A stretch of 64,000 nt of DNA, from NCBI GenBank assembly GCA_029973955.1, contig JARKQJ010000205.1, positions 1 to 64,000 on the forward strand. The letters are read 5' to 3'. Position numbers and translations under genes: made by a program. This document shows, one piece after another, positions 1 through 9,247 of this stretch. Origin of the DNA: Paludibaculum sp. GTDB taxonomy: Bacteria > Acidobacteriota > Terriglobia > Bryobacterales > Bryobacteraceae. The notes under the pieces are model-generated. The model was not told the DNA's origin, searched no databases, and saw only the letters and a list, made by a program, of their open reading frames with translations. Every line of letters starts with the position of its first letter. Positions within the stretch are counted from its first letter, which is position 1.

Positions 1-399
<399 letters not shown>

Positions 400-481
400 T
401 AAAATTTACTCTCAACACAGAACTCTTTCCTCTGTAGCAACTCGGATTACCCGTCAATATCAATTCAAAGCTCTCACAAGC
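400..481 (+). other. 23S-5S internal transcribed spacer
   Basis: About 80 bases of AT-richer sequence separate the 23S and 5S genes. No tRNA cloverleaf is visible in it. It should hold only RNA-processing sites. Confidence 0.8.
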
Positions 482-599
<118 letters not shown>

Positions 600-605
600 T
601 AACAC

Positions 606-633
606 AAAAAGCCCCGCCTCGTGCGGGGCTTTT
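606..633 (+). terminator. Intrinsic terminator of the rRNA operon
   Basis: A perfect 7-bp stem GCCCCGC (611-617) / GCGGGGC (623-629) with a CTCGT loop is preceded by five A and followed by TTTT. It follows the 5S gene directly. A very similar stem is used at 17993-18047 and 35705-35727. Confidence 0.9.
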
Positions 634-668
634 GCTTTTGCTCCCGCCTTTGTTACCATTCCCTTGCT

Positions 669-3512
669 ATGAGGCATTACCTGTTCCTCCTCTGCCTCTT
701 CGCCTCCTATCTGCCCCTGTTTGCCCTGGATCCCACCCTCCGCATCTCCCAATACCAAAAGCGAACCTGGCGCATCGAGGACGGGCTGCCTGAGAACTAC
801 GTCACCTCTCTGCTTCAAAGTAGTGCAGGGGACCTCATCGTCGGTACCTCCGGCGGCGCTGTTCGCTTCGATGGCCTGCATTTCTCTCCTATCGTTCTCG
901 ATCCCTCCTCCGGCATCACCCGCGAATGGATCACCGCGCTCTCGGAATCTCCTCCCGGCAGTCTGTGGATTTCCACTCGCGACGCTGGCCTCTTCGAGAT
1001 TTCTAAGCGCGGAGCCGTTCGCTCTCCTGACCTCTCCGCGGCCTTCGACTCCACCGCCGGCAACTTCGGCTTTCGCGCCGGACTCTACCGTTACTCCGGC
1101 CGTTGGCAGTCTGTTGCCCCCATTCAAAACACGGACCTGAGCTGGCAAGGGCTTGCCCTGCTGCCAGACGGCTCTGTCCTGGCGGCCACGTCGGACGGCG
1201 TGGTGCGTGTCCACAATCAATCGGTCGAACTCATCATTCCAGCGGCCAGCGTTCGAGGACGCCCGCTCTCCTTTGCTCCGCGTCGAGCTGGCGGGTTCTG
1301 GCTTGGTTCCACCGGCGGTCTCTTCGTTCTCCCCCCCAACGATCTACAGCATCCTCAACGCGTGCTGGATATTCCCGGCCCTGTGGTCAGCGTCGCGGAA
1401 GATGCGGACGGCTTGATCTGGGCGGCTACGTGGGGTCTGGGGCTCTATCGCGTATCCGCTGGTTCCGCGGTGCACTGCACCTCGGACGACGGTCTTCCAG
1501 ACGATTTCATTCACGCTCTTCTGATCGATTCGGATGGCGCCTTGTGGATCGCCACCCGAGGCGGCCTATCCCGGTGGACTACCCCGCTCGCCGTTCCATA
1601 CGGTCCAGACGAGGGTTTGTCCGCCCTCTTTGTCTCCACCGTGACCCCCAGCCGCCACGACACGGCTTGGTTCGGCAGTTGGCGTAGTGGCCTATACGAG
1701 CTCACCCGGGCCGGTTTCCGTAAGGAACCGATACCGATCCCTGACCTCGAAACAACCATCCGCAGCGCAGCGCAAACTCCCCGCGACGAACTCCTCATCA
1801 GCACGATACAAGGTGTCTTCCGTCGCAGTCCCTCCGGCGTCTGGAGCAAAGAGCCGGATGACCCTTCCTTCCCTGGCTTCATCCTGGCCATGCTCACTGA
1901 TCGTGCCGGTCAGTTCTGGGTGGGCGGAGTTAGCGGCCTCATGCAATATCCGCGTGGCCAGGTGGCACCGAACGGTTTCCATCGGCTCCAGGGCGCAGTT
2001 GTCCATGCGCTGGTCGAGGATCCCTCCGGCCCCATCTGGGCCGCGACCTCCAGCGGTCTCTACCAACTCACGAATCAATCCACCAGGCGCATCACTGGAC
2101 TTCCACATCCCTACGTCACCTCCGTCACCCTGGATTCGCGAGGCCGGATCTGGGGCACCACGAAGGCCAATGGAATCTTCCTTGTGGAGGCTGGTGTCGT
2201 GCACCGATTCGATGAGTCGCATGGTCTCCCTCCCATCGCCTTCTTTACTCTCCTGGATGGCGGCGATTCCCTCTGGATGACTTCCCCGGCCGGAATCTAC
2301 CGGCTGCCATTCGAACAGTTTGATCTGCTCCTCTCCCAGCGCATTCCACGCCTACAGCCGATTCTTTTCAACGAAATGGACGGCATGCGCACGCGCGAAT
2401 GCCAAAACACCAGCCAGCCCGCCGCGTGGCGCAGTTCCTCGGGAGACCTTTGGTTTCTGACCGTCCGCGGAGCTGTCTGCATCCGCCCCTCCATGCTCAA
2501 ACCCAGGAGCGGCCTCCACGTTTTCATCCAGCCGCCCGCCAATAGCCGCCGTCTCTTCACCGTTCGTTATTCGGCCGACCTCATTTCCGCCCCGCATCGC
2601 GTCGAGTTCCGGTATCTGCTCCCCGCGCTCTCCTCAGATTGGATCTCAGCCGGTACCGAGCGCACGATCCAACTATCAAACCTCCCGGCCGGCAACCACG
2701 AACTCACCATCCAGGCCCGCGAATGGGGCGGTCCATGGGGACCATCCTCTCTGGTCGAGCTCCAACAACCCCCGCGTCTCTATGAGACCTGGTGGTTCCG
2801 CCTCATCACCCTCGCCTGCCTCACATCGCTGCTCTTTCTCGCTTACCATTGGCGCGTCTACTCCCTCAGGACGCGCTACGCCGCCGTCCTGGAAGAGCGC
2901 AACCGAATCTCGCGCGAATGGCACGACACCCTGCTGGCGGGGTTCTCCGCCATTAGTTGGCAGCTCGATGCGACTCTCAAGTCTCTGGCCGCCGACCCGG
3001 GCCGTGCCGCCAGCTCCGTAGATACGGCCCGCCGCATGGTGCATCATTACCGTGCCGAAGCCCGGCGGGTCATCTGGGACCTGCGCGATAGCCAGCCCGA
3101 ATCCGCGCGCCTCGAAGACCTCGCCGCCGCCGCCCTCCGCCAGGCCGCCGAAGGCCACGGTCTCCGTACCCAATTCATACTCCGCGGCCATCCTGTCCCG
3201 CTCGATCCCGATCGCCGCCTCAACGCCCTCCGCATCTGCCAGGAGGCCATCGCCAACGCCATTCGTCACGCGAACCCCTCTGAGCTCTCCCTCCAAATCG
3301 AGTTTCAACCGCACCTCCTTCAACTCCGCGTCGAAGACGATGGCGCCGGTTTCGATCCCGCCCCCCACTTCCATCACCCCTCCGGCCACTTCGGCCTCAC
3401 CGTGATGCGCGAGCGTGCCCGCCGGTTCAAAGGCGATCTCCGCATCGTCAGTACACCCGGCAGTGGTACCATCGTCGAAGCCGAAATCCCGCTGACCAAC
3501 CAGCCCCAATGA
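669..3512 (+). CDS. Membrane sensor histidine kinase with a two-component-regulator propeller domain
   Basis: The 947-aa protein starts with a signal-like segment (MRHYLFLLCLFASYLPLFA). About 600 residues of propeller repeats follow, with many G-x-L/I-W-x-A/G-T blades. Next come a Y_Y_Y-like beta domain, one membrane helix near residues 706-728, a HisKA_3 dimerisation domain with the phospho-acceptor in SREWHDT (His about 752), and an HATPase domain with NAIRHA and DDGAGFD. The propeller is predicted to be periplasmic and to sense an extracellular ligand. I prefer the ATG at 669 over one at 621, because 621 lies inside the rRNA terminator and 669 begins the signal peptide. The stop overlaps the next start (ATGA), so kinase and regulator are translationally coupled. 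The ligand is unknown. Confidence 0.93.
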   Translation: MRHYLFLLCLFASYLPLFALDPTLRISQYQKRTWRIEDGLPENYVTSLLQSSAGDLIVGTSGGAVRFDGLHFSPIVLDPSSGITREWITALSESPPGSLWISTRDAGLFEISKRGAVRSPDLSAAFDSTAGNFGFRAGLYRYSGRWQSVAPIQNTDLSWQGLALLPDGSVLAATSDGVVRVHNQSVELIIPAASVRGRPLSFAPRRAGGFWLGSTGGLFVLPPNDLQHPQRVLDIPGPVVSVAEDADGLIWAATWGLGLYRVSAGSAVHCTSDDGLPDDFIHALLIDSDGALWIATRGGLSRWTTPLAVPYGPDEGLSALFVSTVTPSRHDTAWFGSWRSGLYELTRAGFRKEPIPIPDLETTIRSAAQTPRDELLISTIQGVFRRSPSGVWSKEPDDPSFPGFILAMLTDRAGQFWVGGVSGLMQYPRGQVAPNGFHRLQGAVVHALVEDPSGPIWAATSSGLYQLTNQSTRRITGLPHPYVTSVTLDSRGRIWGTTKANGIFLVEAGVVHRFDESHGLPPIAFFTLLDGGDSLWMTSPAGIYRLPFEQFDLLLSQRIPRLQPILFNEMDGMRTRECQNTSQPAAWRSSSGDLWFLTVRGAVCIRPSMLKPRSGLHVFIQPPANSRRLFTVRYSADLISAPHRVEFRYLLPALSSDWISAGTERTIQLSNLPAGNHELTIQAREWGGPWGPSSLVELQQPPRLYETWWFRLITLACLTSLLFLAYHWRVYSLRTRYAAVLEERNRISREWHDTLLAGFSAISWQLDATLKSLAADPGRAASSVDTARRMVHHYRAEARRVIWDLRDSQPESARLEDLAAAALRQAAEGHGLRTQFILRGHPVPLDPDRRLNALRICQEAIANAIRHANPSELSLQIEFQPHLLQLRVEDDGAGFDPAPHFHHPSGHFGLTVMRERARRFKGDLRIVSTPGSGTIVEAEIPLTNQPQ

Positions 3513-4135
3513 GTGAATCCATCCGCATCCTGATCGTCGAAGACCAGTATTTCGCCCGCCTCGCCATCCACACCATCGTGGACTCCTACGGTGGGATGTC
3601 CATCGTTGCCGAGACCGATCAGGGCGCCCAGGCGCTCCCTCTCTACGAGGCCCACCGCCCCGACGTCGTCATCATGGACCTGCGCCTCCCCGGCTTCTCC
3701 GGCTTCGACGCCATCGTCGCCATCCGCCAGGCTCACCCCGATGCCCGCATCGTCGTCCTCTCCAACTACGAAGGCAGCGAAGATGTCCACCGCGCCATCT
3801 CCTCTGGCGCTCTGGGTTACCTCACCAAGGACGCCTCCGCCGACGAACTTTCCGCCGCCATCCAAACGGTCCACCGCGGCAGGCGCTATCTCCCACAAGC
3901 CCTTTCGGCCCTGCTCGCCCGCCGTGTCGAGGCGGATGCCCTCACTTCCCGTGAAATCGAGGTCCTCAACCTCCTCGCCCGCGGCCTCGCCAACAAGGAA
4001 ATCGCCGCCGAACTCGGCATCGCCGAAAAGACCGCCCGCATCCACGTCAGCCACATCCTCGACAAACTCGGGGTCGCCGACCGCACCCAGGCGGTCCTCA
4101 CCGCCATCCAGCGCGGTTTCGTCCACCTGGCCTGA
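3509..4135 (+). CDS. LuxR/NarL-family response regulator
   Basis: The 208-aa protein has a receiver domain (about residues 5-120) with acidic residues in VEDQ, the phospho-acceptor Asp57 in VVIMDLRLPG and the conserved Lys in YLTKDAS. A C-terminal LuxR-type HTH covers about residues 142-200 (LTSREIEVLNLLARGLANKE). It overlaps the kinase gene by 4 bp and is its expected partner. Target genes are unknown; the exported protein and TonB receptor just downstream are natural candidates, which is an inference from position only. Confidence 0.95.
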   Translation: MSESIRILIVEDQYFARLAIHTIVDSYGGMSIVAETDQGAQALPLYEAHRPDVVIMDLRLPGFSGFDAIVAIRQAHPDARIVVLSNYEGSEDVHRAISSGALGYLTKDASADELSAAIQTVHRGRRYLPQALSALLARRVEADALTSREIEVLNLLARGLANKEIAAELGIAEKTARIHVSHILDKLGVADRTQAVLTAIQRGFVHLA

Positions 4136-4217
4136 ATAGGCCAAATGTCTCACGACAACCCCGCCCCGCCGCTGATATCTTGCCTCTAGACTACAGTCCC
4201 CTTGCTGAGGTATGAAT

Positions 4218-5615
4218 ATGGCTCCGTCTCGCCGTTCATTGTTGTCTTCTCTCCTTGCCGCCCCCGGTATCGCTCTGGGGCAGTCGCTCATCCAGTCCAA
4301 TCAGACCATCGGCTTCAAGGCCGACATGGGCCCCACCCGCTCCGAATGCGGCATTGGCGCCCTCATGCCTTGGGCCGATGCCCTCTGGGCCGTCACTTAC
4401 AACTCCCATATGCGCGGCACCGGTTACGGCCTCGGTCTGTACCGCATCGATGAAAGCCTCAAGACCGAACGTGTCCACGTCCACGACGGCACCCACGCCA
4501 ACCGCCTCGTCCACCACGAGTCCAATCAGTGCTTCATCGGCCCCTACGTCATCGACGCCAAGGGCAACTGGAAGTTCATCCCGGAGTTCGAAAACCACCG
4601 GCTCACCTCCACCATGCGCCATCTGACTGACCCTGCGAACAAGGTCTACTACCAGACCATGGAAGGGCTGTTCCTGGAGATGGACGTCAACGACCACAAG
4701 CCGCGTGTCCTCTTCGATCTCGTCAAGCAGATGAAGCTCGCCGCCCGGCCCCACTTTAAGGGGGGCTTCACCGCCCAGGGCCGCACAGTCGTTGCCAACA
4801 ACGGTTTCTACGAGTTCGGCGAAGACCAGGCCGGCCTCTTCGAGTTCGACGGCAAGAGCTGGAACCGCCTTTCCGGCAAGCCCCATATGGATGTCGCCGC
4901 CCGCCAGGATATGGGCAGCGTCATGTTCGCCACCGGTTGGGATGAGGCTTCCGTCCTCTTCTGGGCCCTCGTCAAGGGAAAGTGGCAGCGCTTCCGCTTC
5001 CCCAAGGCCACCCACGCCATGAGCCAGGCCTGGCAAACCGAGTGGATGCGCATCCGTGAGGTCGAAACCGAACACTACCTCATCGACATCCAGGGCATGT
5101 TCTACGAACTCCAGCCCATCGCCTTCCTCGGCCACATCTGGGGGATCAAGCCCATCTGCCAGCATCTCCGCATCATTCCGGATTACTGCTCCTTCCGCGG
5201 CATGTTCGCCGTCGCCGGCAATCAGACCACCCCCAACCGCGACAACAACGCCGTTGTCGGCCAACCCCAGGCTGGGCTCTGGTTCGGCAAGACCGACGAT
5301 CTCTGGAGTTGGGGCAAGCCCGCCGGCTGGGGCGGCCCCTGGTGGGACGCCCAGATCGTCAAAGGCGTCCCCTCCGATCCCTACCTGATGACCGGCTTCG
5401 ACAAGAAGATGCTCCACATCAGTACCGACAAGGCCGTCGACTTCGACATAGAGATCGACTTCATCGGCACCGGCCAGTGGAAGCCCTACGGCCGTGTCTC
5501 CACCGGTTCGGAAGGCTACGCCCGGCACATCTTCCCCGACGGCTTCTCCGCCCACTGGGTGCGGCTCACCCCCGGCGCCGATTGCCGCGCAACAGCCGCT
5601 TTCTTCTACAACTAA
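4218..5615 (+). CDS. Exported protein of unknown function (465 aa)
   Basis: I do not recognise a family. The N-terminus MAPSRRSLLSSLLAAPGIALG has an S-R-R-S-L-L motif and a hydrophobic stretch, so Tat export is plausible. The rest is soluble and rich in Trp, Gly and His. I chose ATG 4218 because GAGG at 4207-4210 is 7 nt upstream; the in-frame ATG at 4212 would leave only 1 nt. The gene sits 76 bp after the two-component pair and 39 bp before the TonB receptor, in the same direction, so it may handle a substrate of that receptor. This last point is inference. Confidence 0.85.
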   Translation: MAPSRRSLLSSLLAAPGIALGQSLIQSNQTIGFKADMGPTRSECGIGALMPWADALWAVTYNSHMRGTGYGLGLYRIDESLKTERVHVHDGTHANRLVHHESNQCFIGPYVIDAKGNWKFIPEFENHRLTSTMRHLTDPANKVYYQTMEGLFLEMDVNDHKPRVLFDLVKQMKLAARPHFKGGFTAQGRTVVANNGFYEFGEDQAGLFEFDGKSWNRLSGKPHMDVAARQDMGSVMFATGWDEASVLFWALVKGKWQRFRFPKATHAMSQAWQTEWMRIREVETEHYLIDIQGMFYELQPIAFLGHIWGIKPICQHLRIIPDYCSFRGMFAVAGNQTTPNRDNNAVVGQPQAGLWFGKTDDLWSWGKPAGWGGPWWDAQIVKGVPSDPYLMTGFDKKMLHISTDKAVDFDIEIDFIGTGQWKPYGRVSTGSEGYARHIFPDGFSAHWVRLTPGADCRATAAFFYN

Positions 5616-5654
5616 GTTAAGTTAATCTGCTAGCAGGTCTTTTGAGGTGAATCC

Positions 5655-8600
5655 ATGTTGAAACCTATACTCGCGCTCGTCTTGGCTGCCGCCGTCCCGC
5701 TTTGCGCACAGCAAGGCCGCGGCAGCATTTCAGGAACAATCACTGATGCCTCTGGCGCAGCCGTGCCCGCGGCCGCCGTCCGCATCGTCAATACCGGCAC
5801 CAACGCTTCTTTCTCCACAAACACCAATGAAGAAGGCTACTTCACAGCGCCCGCGCTCAATGTTGGCGCCTACACTGTCAGTGTCGAAAAGCAGGGCTTT
5901 AAAAAGGTAAACCGCACTGGCGTCACCCTCGAGGTCGACCAGCGCATCATGCTGAACATCCAGCTCGAAGTCGGCGCCACCGCCGAAGCCATCGAAGTCA
6001 CCGGCGAAGCCCCGCTTGTGGACACCGGCTCGGCCACCGTCGGCAAGGTCGTTGAAAACCGCCGCATCACGGACCTCCCGCTGAACGGCCGCAACGCCCT
6101 CGCCCTCGTCATGCTCACCCCCGGCGTCAAGTCCCAGGCCGGTCCCACCAACTCCGGCTTCGTCGATCGCGGTGTCGCCCTCTCCGCCATCTCCATCAAC
6201 GGCGGCCCCAGTTCCCTCAATAGCTTCGTGCTCGACGGCGGCAACAACAACTCCTCCTACCTCGCCGACGTCAATGCCAATCCCACCGTCGACGCCGTCC
6301 AGGAGTTCAAGGTGCAGTCCAACGTGATGTCCGCCGAATTCGGCTTCACCGCCGGCGGCGTCGTCAACATCGTCACCAAGAGCGGCACCAACCAGTACCA
6401 CGGCATCGGCACCTACTTCATCCGCAACGACGCCTTCGATGCCCGCCGCGCCTACACCGCCTCCAAGGAGATGTTCCGCTATCACCAGTACGGCGGCACC
6501 ATCGGCGGCCCCGTCCAGATCCCCAAACTCTACAACGGCAAGGACAAGACCTTCTTCTTCTTCAACTACGAAGGCTGGCGCAACGTACGCACCCGGTCGA
6601 ACATCCTCACCGTGCCCATCGAGGAACAGCGCGGCGGCAACTTCTCCCGCCTCTACGACGCCACCGGCAAACAGATCGTCATCTACGATCCGGCCACCAC
6701 CCTCGCCAATCCCAGTGGCTCCGGCTTCGTCCGCACCCCCTTCGCCGGCAACGTCATCCCCACCAATCGCCTCGACCCCGTCTCCAAGAACACCCTCCAG
6801 TTCTACCCGCTGCCCAACCAGACGCCCTCCAACGTCTACACCAACAGCAACAACTGGATCGGCCAGGTGGACGAAAAACGCGACATGAACCAGTACACCG
6901 GCAAGTTCGACCACCGGTTCAACGACAAGAACTCGTTCTCCGCGCGCTACCTCTACTACAAGCACTTCAACAACAATGGCTTCTCCTCCGCCTGGCCCGA
7001 TCCCAACATGCGCCAGCGCCTCGACAACTACCTCAACCACAACCTGGTTGCCAGCGACACCCACAGCTTCACCCCAACGCTCCTCAACGAGTTCCGCGTC
7101 AGCGTCGCCCGCCAGGCCTTCCCCTTCCAGGCCTACAGCTACGGCCAGGGTTGGCCGGCCAAGCTGGGCCTGCCGTCCTCCATCCCGGCCGACACTCTCC
7201 CCCGCTGGGACAACGGCCTCACCGCCCCCGGTGCCTTCACCGTCGGCCTCCGTGGCGCCACCACCTGGCAGTTCTTCGATATGGCCACCAAGATCATCGG
7301 CGGCCACACCCTGAAGCTCGGCGCCGACATCCGTGTCCAGCAGGCCAATAACTACCAGCGCGAAGTCCCCTCCGGCTCCTTTAGCTTCTCCTCCGGCCTC
7401 ACCAACAACCCGCAGAGCCCCACCGGCACGGGCAACTCATTTGCCACGTATATGCTCGGCGCCGTCAGCAGCGCTTCGCTCATTCGCTACGGTGGTGAGT
7501 CTGAAGCCGGCAAGTCCTACAGCATCTTCCTCCAGGACGATTGGAAGGTCTCCCGCCGCCTCTCGCTCAACCTCGGCATGCGCTGGGATTACCAGCAGTG
7601 GCCCTTCGAGCGCAACAACGGCACCTCCAACTTCAATCCCTTCGCCACCAATCCGCTCACCAACCTCCCGGGCCGCATGGAGTACGCCGGCATCGACTAC
7701 GGCCGCACTCCCTTCAGCCCCATCTACAGTAACTTCGGCCCCCGCATCGGCTTCGCCTACGACATGTTCGGCGACGGCCGCACCATCCTCCGCGGTGGTT
7801 ACTCCATCTTCTACCCCCAAACCTTCTACCGCGACTTCTTCGGCAACACCGCCGGTTTCGCCAACACCTCCACGTCCTATACCTCTGCCAACTCCAACCT
7901 CCCCGTCTTCCAGTTCAAGGACGGCCTCCCCTTCCCGGCCACCGAGCCGCTGGGCGCCAAGCTCGGCCCCAGCTTCCTCCTCAGCCAGGGCGTGAACTGG
8001 GACCAGGGCAGCGAAAAGGTCCCCATGTCCCAGCAGTGGACCCTCTCGCTCCAGCGGCAGCTCCCCGGCCGTTGGATGTTCGATGCGTCGTACTCCGCCA
8101 ACAAGGCCACTCACCTGGCCGCCAGCGCCTACGACTACAATCAGCTCGACCCCAAGTACAACTCCCTCGGCCTCGCCCTGCAGGACCAGGTTCCCAATCC
8201 GTACTACGGCATCGTCCCCGGCGCGCTTGGCGGCGCCACCATCAGCCGCTCTCAGTCGCTGAAGCCCTTCCCCTACTACACCGGCGTCAACGCACGCCTG
8301 CCCCACTCCGGCAACTCCATCTACCATGCCCTTCTCGTCAGCGCCGAAAAACGCCTCTCCAACGGCTTCGCGCTGCTCGCTTCCTACACCTTCGGCAAGC
8401 TCATCTCCGATAGCGCCGTCGTTCCCATGAACTTCGGCGCCGTCGAGGTCGGCTCCGACAACGGCTACCAGAACGGGAAATACAACCGCCGCGCCGAACG
8501 CTCCGTCGATCCCACCGACGTCGCCAACCGCCTCGTCATCAGCGGCATCTACGAGCTGCCCTTTGGGAAGGGCAAGCGCTACGTCCAGTCCGGCTTCGGC

Positions 8601-9065
8601 GCTGCCGTCATCGGCGGCTGGCAGTTAAACATCATCGGCACCCTGCAGGGTGGTCTGCCCCTCACCGTCCGCGGCGCCAACAACAACCTGGCCAACCGGC
8701 CCAACTCCACCGGCAGCAGCGCCAAGCTCGACAACCCCACCCCCGAGCGCTGGTTTGACACCATGCAGTTCGTCAACCCGCCCACCTACACCTACGGCAA
8801 CGTCGGCCGCACCTTGCCCGACGTTCGCGGCCCCGGCGTGGTCAACTTCGACCTCTCCGCCATCAAGGACACCACCCTCTTCGAAAACCTCCGGCTCCAG
8901 ATCCGCGCCGAGATGTTCAACTTTGTCAACCACACCAACTACGGCAGCCCCGGCGTCTCCTTCAGCCCCGGCGCCGCCGGCACCAACGTCAGTGCCACCT
9001 TCGGCACCATCACCTCGGCGCGCGATCCCCGCATCATCCAGTTCGGCGCACGCCTCATGTTTTAG
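5655..9065 (+). CDS. TonB-dependent outer-membrane receptor, Oar-like, with N-terminal carboxypeptidase-regulatory-like domain
   Basis: The 1136-aa precursor has a signal peptide (LALVLAAAVPLCAQ), then a CarboxypepD_reg-like Ig fold (about residues 20-100, starting GSISGTITDASGAAVP). A TonB plug follows (VVENRRITDLPLNGRN; about 110-240), then a long beta-barrel ending in a terminal Phe (FGARLMF), as outer-membrane barrels do. A clear Shine-Dalgarno GAGGTG (5644-5649) supports the start. Proteins of this architecture are expanded in Acidobacteriota and are thought to take up oligosaccharides or other large ligands. The GH38-like enzyme follows, which suggests glycan use, but the substrate cannot be read from the sequence. 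Confidence 0.95.
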   Translation: MLKPILALVLAAAVPLCAQQGRGSISGTITDASGAAVPAAAVRIVNTGTNASFSTNTNEEGYFTAPALNVGAYTVSVEKQGFKKVNRTGVTLEVDQRIMLNIQLEVGATAEAIEVTGEAPLVDTGSATVGKVVENRRITDLPLNGRNALALVMLTPGVKSQAGPTNSGFVDRGVALSAISINGGPSSLNSFVLDGGNNNSSYLADVNANPTVDAVQEFKVQSNVMSAEFGFTAGGVVNIVTKSGTNQYHGIGTYFIRNDAFDARRAYTASKEMFRYHQYGGTIGGPVQIPKLYNGKDKTFFFFNYEGWRNVRTRSNILTVPIEEQRGGNFSRLYDATGKQIVIYDPATTLANPSGSGFVRTPFAGNVIPTNRLDPVSKNTLQFYPLPNQTPSNVYTNSNNWIGQVDEKRDMNQYTGKFDHRFNDKNSFSARYLYYKHFNNNGFSSAWPDPNMRQRLDNYLNHNLVASDTHSFTPTLLNEFRVSVARQAFPFQAYSYGQGWPAKLGLPSSIPADTLPRWDNGLTAPGAFTVGLRGATTWQFFDMATKIIGGHTLKLGADIRVQQANNYQREVPSGSFSFSSGLTNNPQSPTGTGNSFATYMLGAVSSASLIRYGGESEAGKSYSIFLQDDWKVSRRLSLNLGMRWDYQQWPFERNNGTSNFNPFATNPLTNLPGRMEYAGIDYGRTPFSPIYSNFGPRIGFAYDMFGDGRTILRGGYSIFYPQTFYRDFFGNTAGFANTSTSYTSANSNLPVFQFKDGLPFPATEPLGAKLGPSFLLSQGVNWDQGSEKVPMSQQWTLSLQRQLPGRWMFDASYSANKATHLAASAYDYNQLDPKYNSLGLALQDQVPNPYYGIVPGALGGATISRSQSLKPFPYYTGVNARLPHSGNSIYHALLVSAEKRLSNGFALLASYTFGKLISDSAVVPMNFGAVEVGSDNGYQNGKYNRRAERSVDPTDVANRLVISGIYELPFGKGKRYVQSGFGAAVIGGWQLNIIGTLQGGLPLTVRGANNNLANRPNSTGSSAKLDNPTPERWFDTMQFVNPPTYTYGNVGRTLPDVRGPGVVNFDLSAIKDTTLFENLRLQIRAEMFNFVNHTNYGSPGVSFSPGAAGTNVSATFGTITSARDPRIIQFGARLMF

Positions 9066-9071
9066 CGACTC

Positions 9072-9099
9072 GAGCCTGTCCCTCCAGACAGGCTCCTTT
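9072..9099 (+). terminator. Terminator after the TonB receptor gene
   Basis: A perfect 9-bp stem GAGCCTGTC (9072-9080) / GACAGGCTC (9087-9095) with a 6-nt loop begins 7 bp after the stop codon and is followed by CTTTC. The U-tract is short, so it may act partly as an mRNA-stabilising hairpin. Confidence 0.75.
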
Positions 9100-9132
9100 C
9101 GCGGCTCTTTGCAACTGCTAACCCCTACTATC

Positions 9133-9211
9133 GCCTCCGGCCCGCTCTTCTCCGCGCAGCCTGAACCCAGGCTGCGCACCCAGTTCCGCAACAGGGGCCG
9201 GAGGCTCTTTT
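9133..9211 (+). terminator. Nested inverted repeat, probable terminator or structured leader
   Basis: An outer 11-bp perfect stem GCCTCCGGCCC (9133-9143) / GGGCCGGAGGC (9195-9205) encloses an inner perfect 10-bp hairpin GCGCAGCCTG (9154-9163) / CAGGCTGCGC (9168-9177) with loop AACC. TCTTTT follows at 9206-9211. It lies 37 bp before the GH38-like gene, so it is either a second terminator for the receptor transcript or a leader structure of the next gene. Confidence 0.65.
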
Positions 9212-9247
9212 CAGTCGTCCTTGTCCGATTCGCGGCATAATCGTTCC

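Noticed and set aside
621-668. In-frame ATG for the sensor kinase 16 codons upstream
   Set aside because: It lies inside the rRNA-operon terminator hairpin, and the sequence from 669 begins a proper signal peptide.
5730-7307. 525-codon antisense ORF inside the TonB receptor gene
   Set aside because: It is a shadow frame of a clear receptor gene; composition is Val/Gly/Asp-rich without domain motifs.
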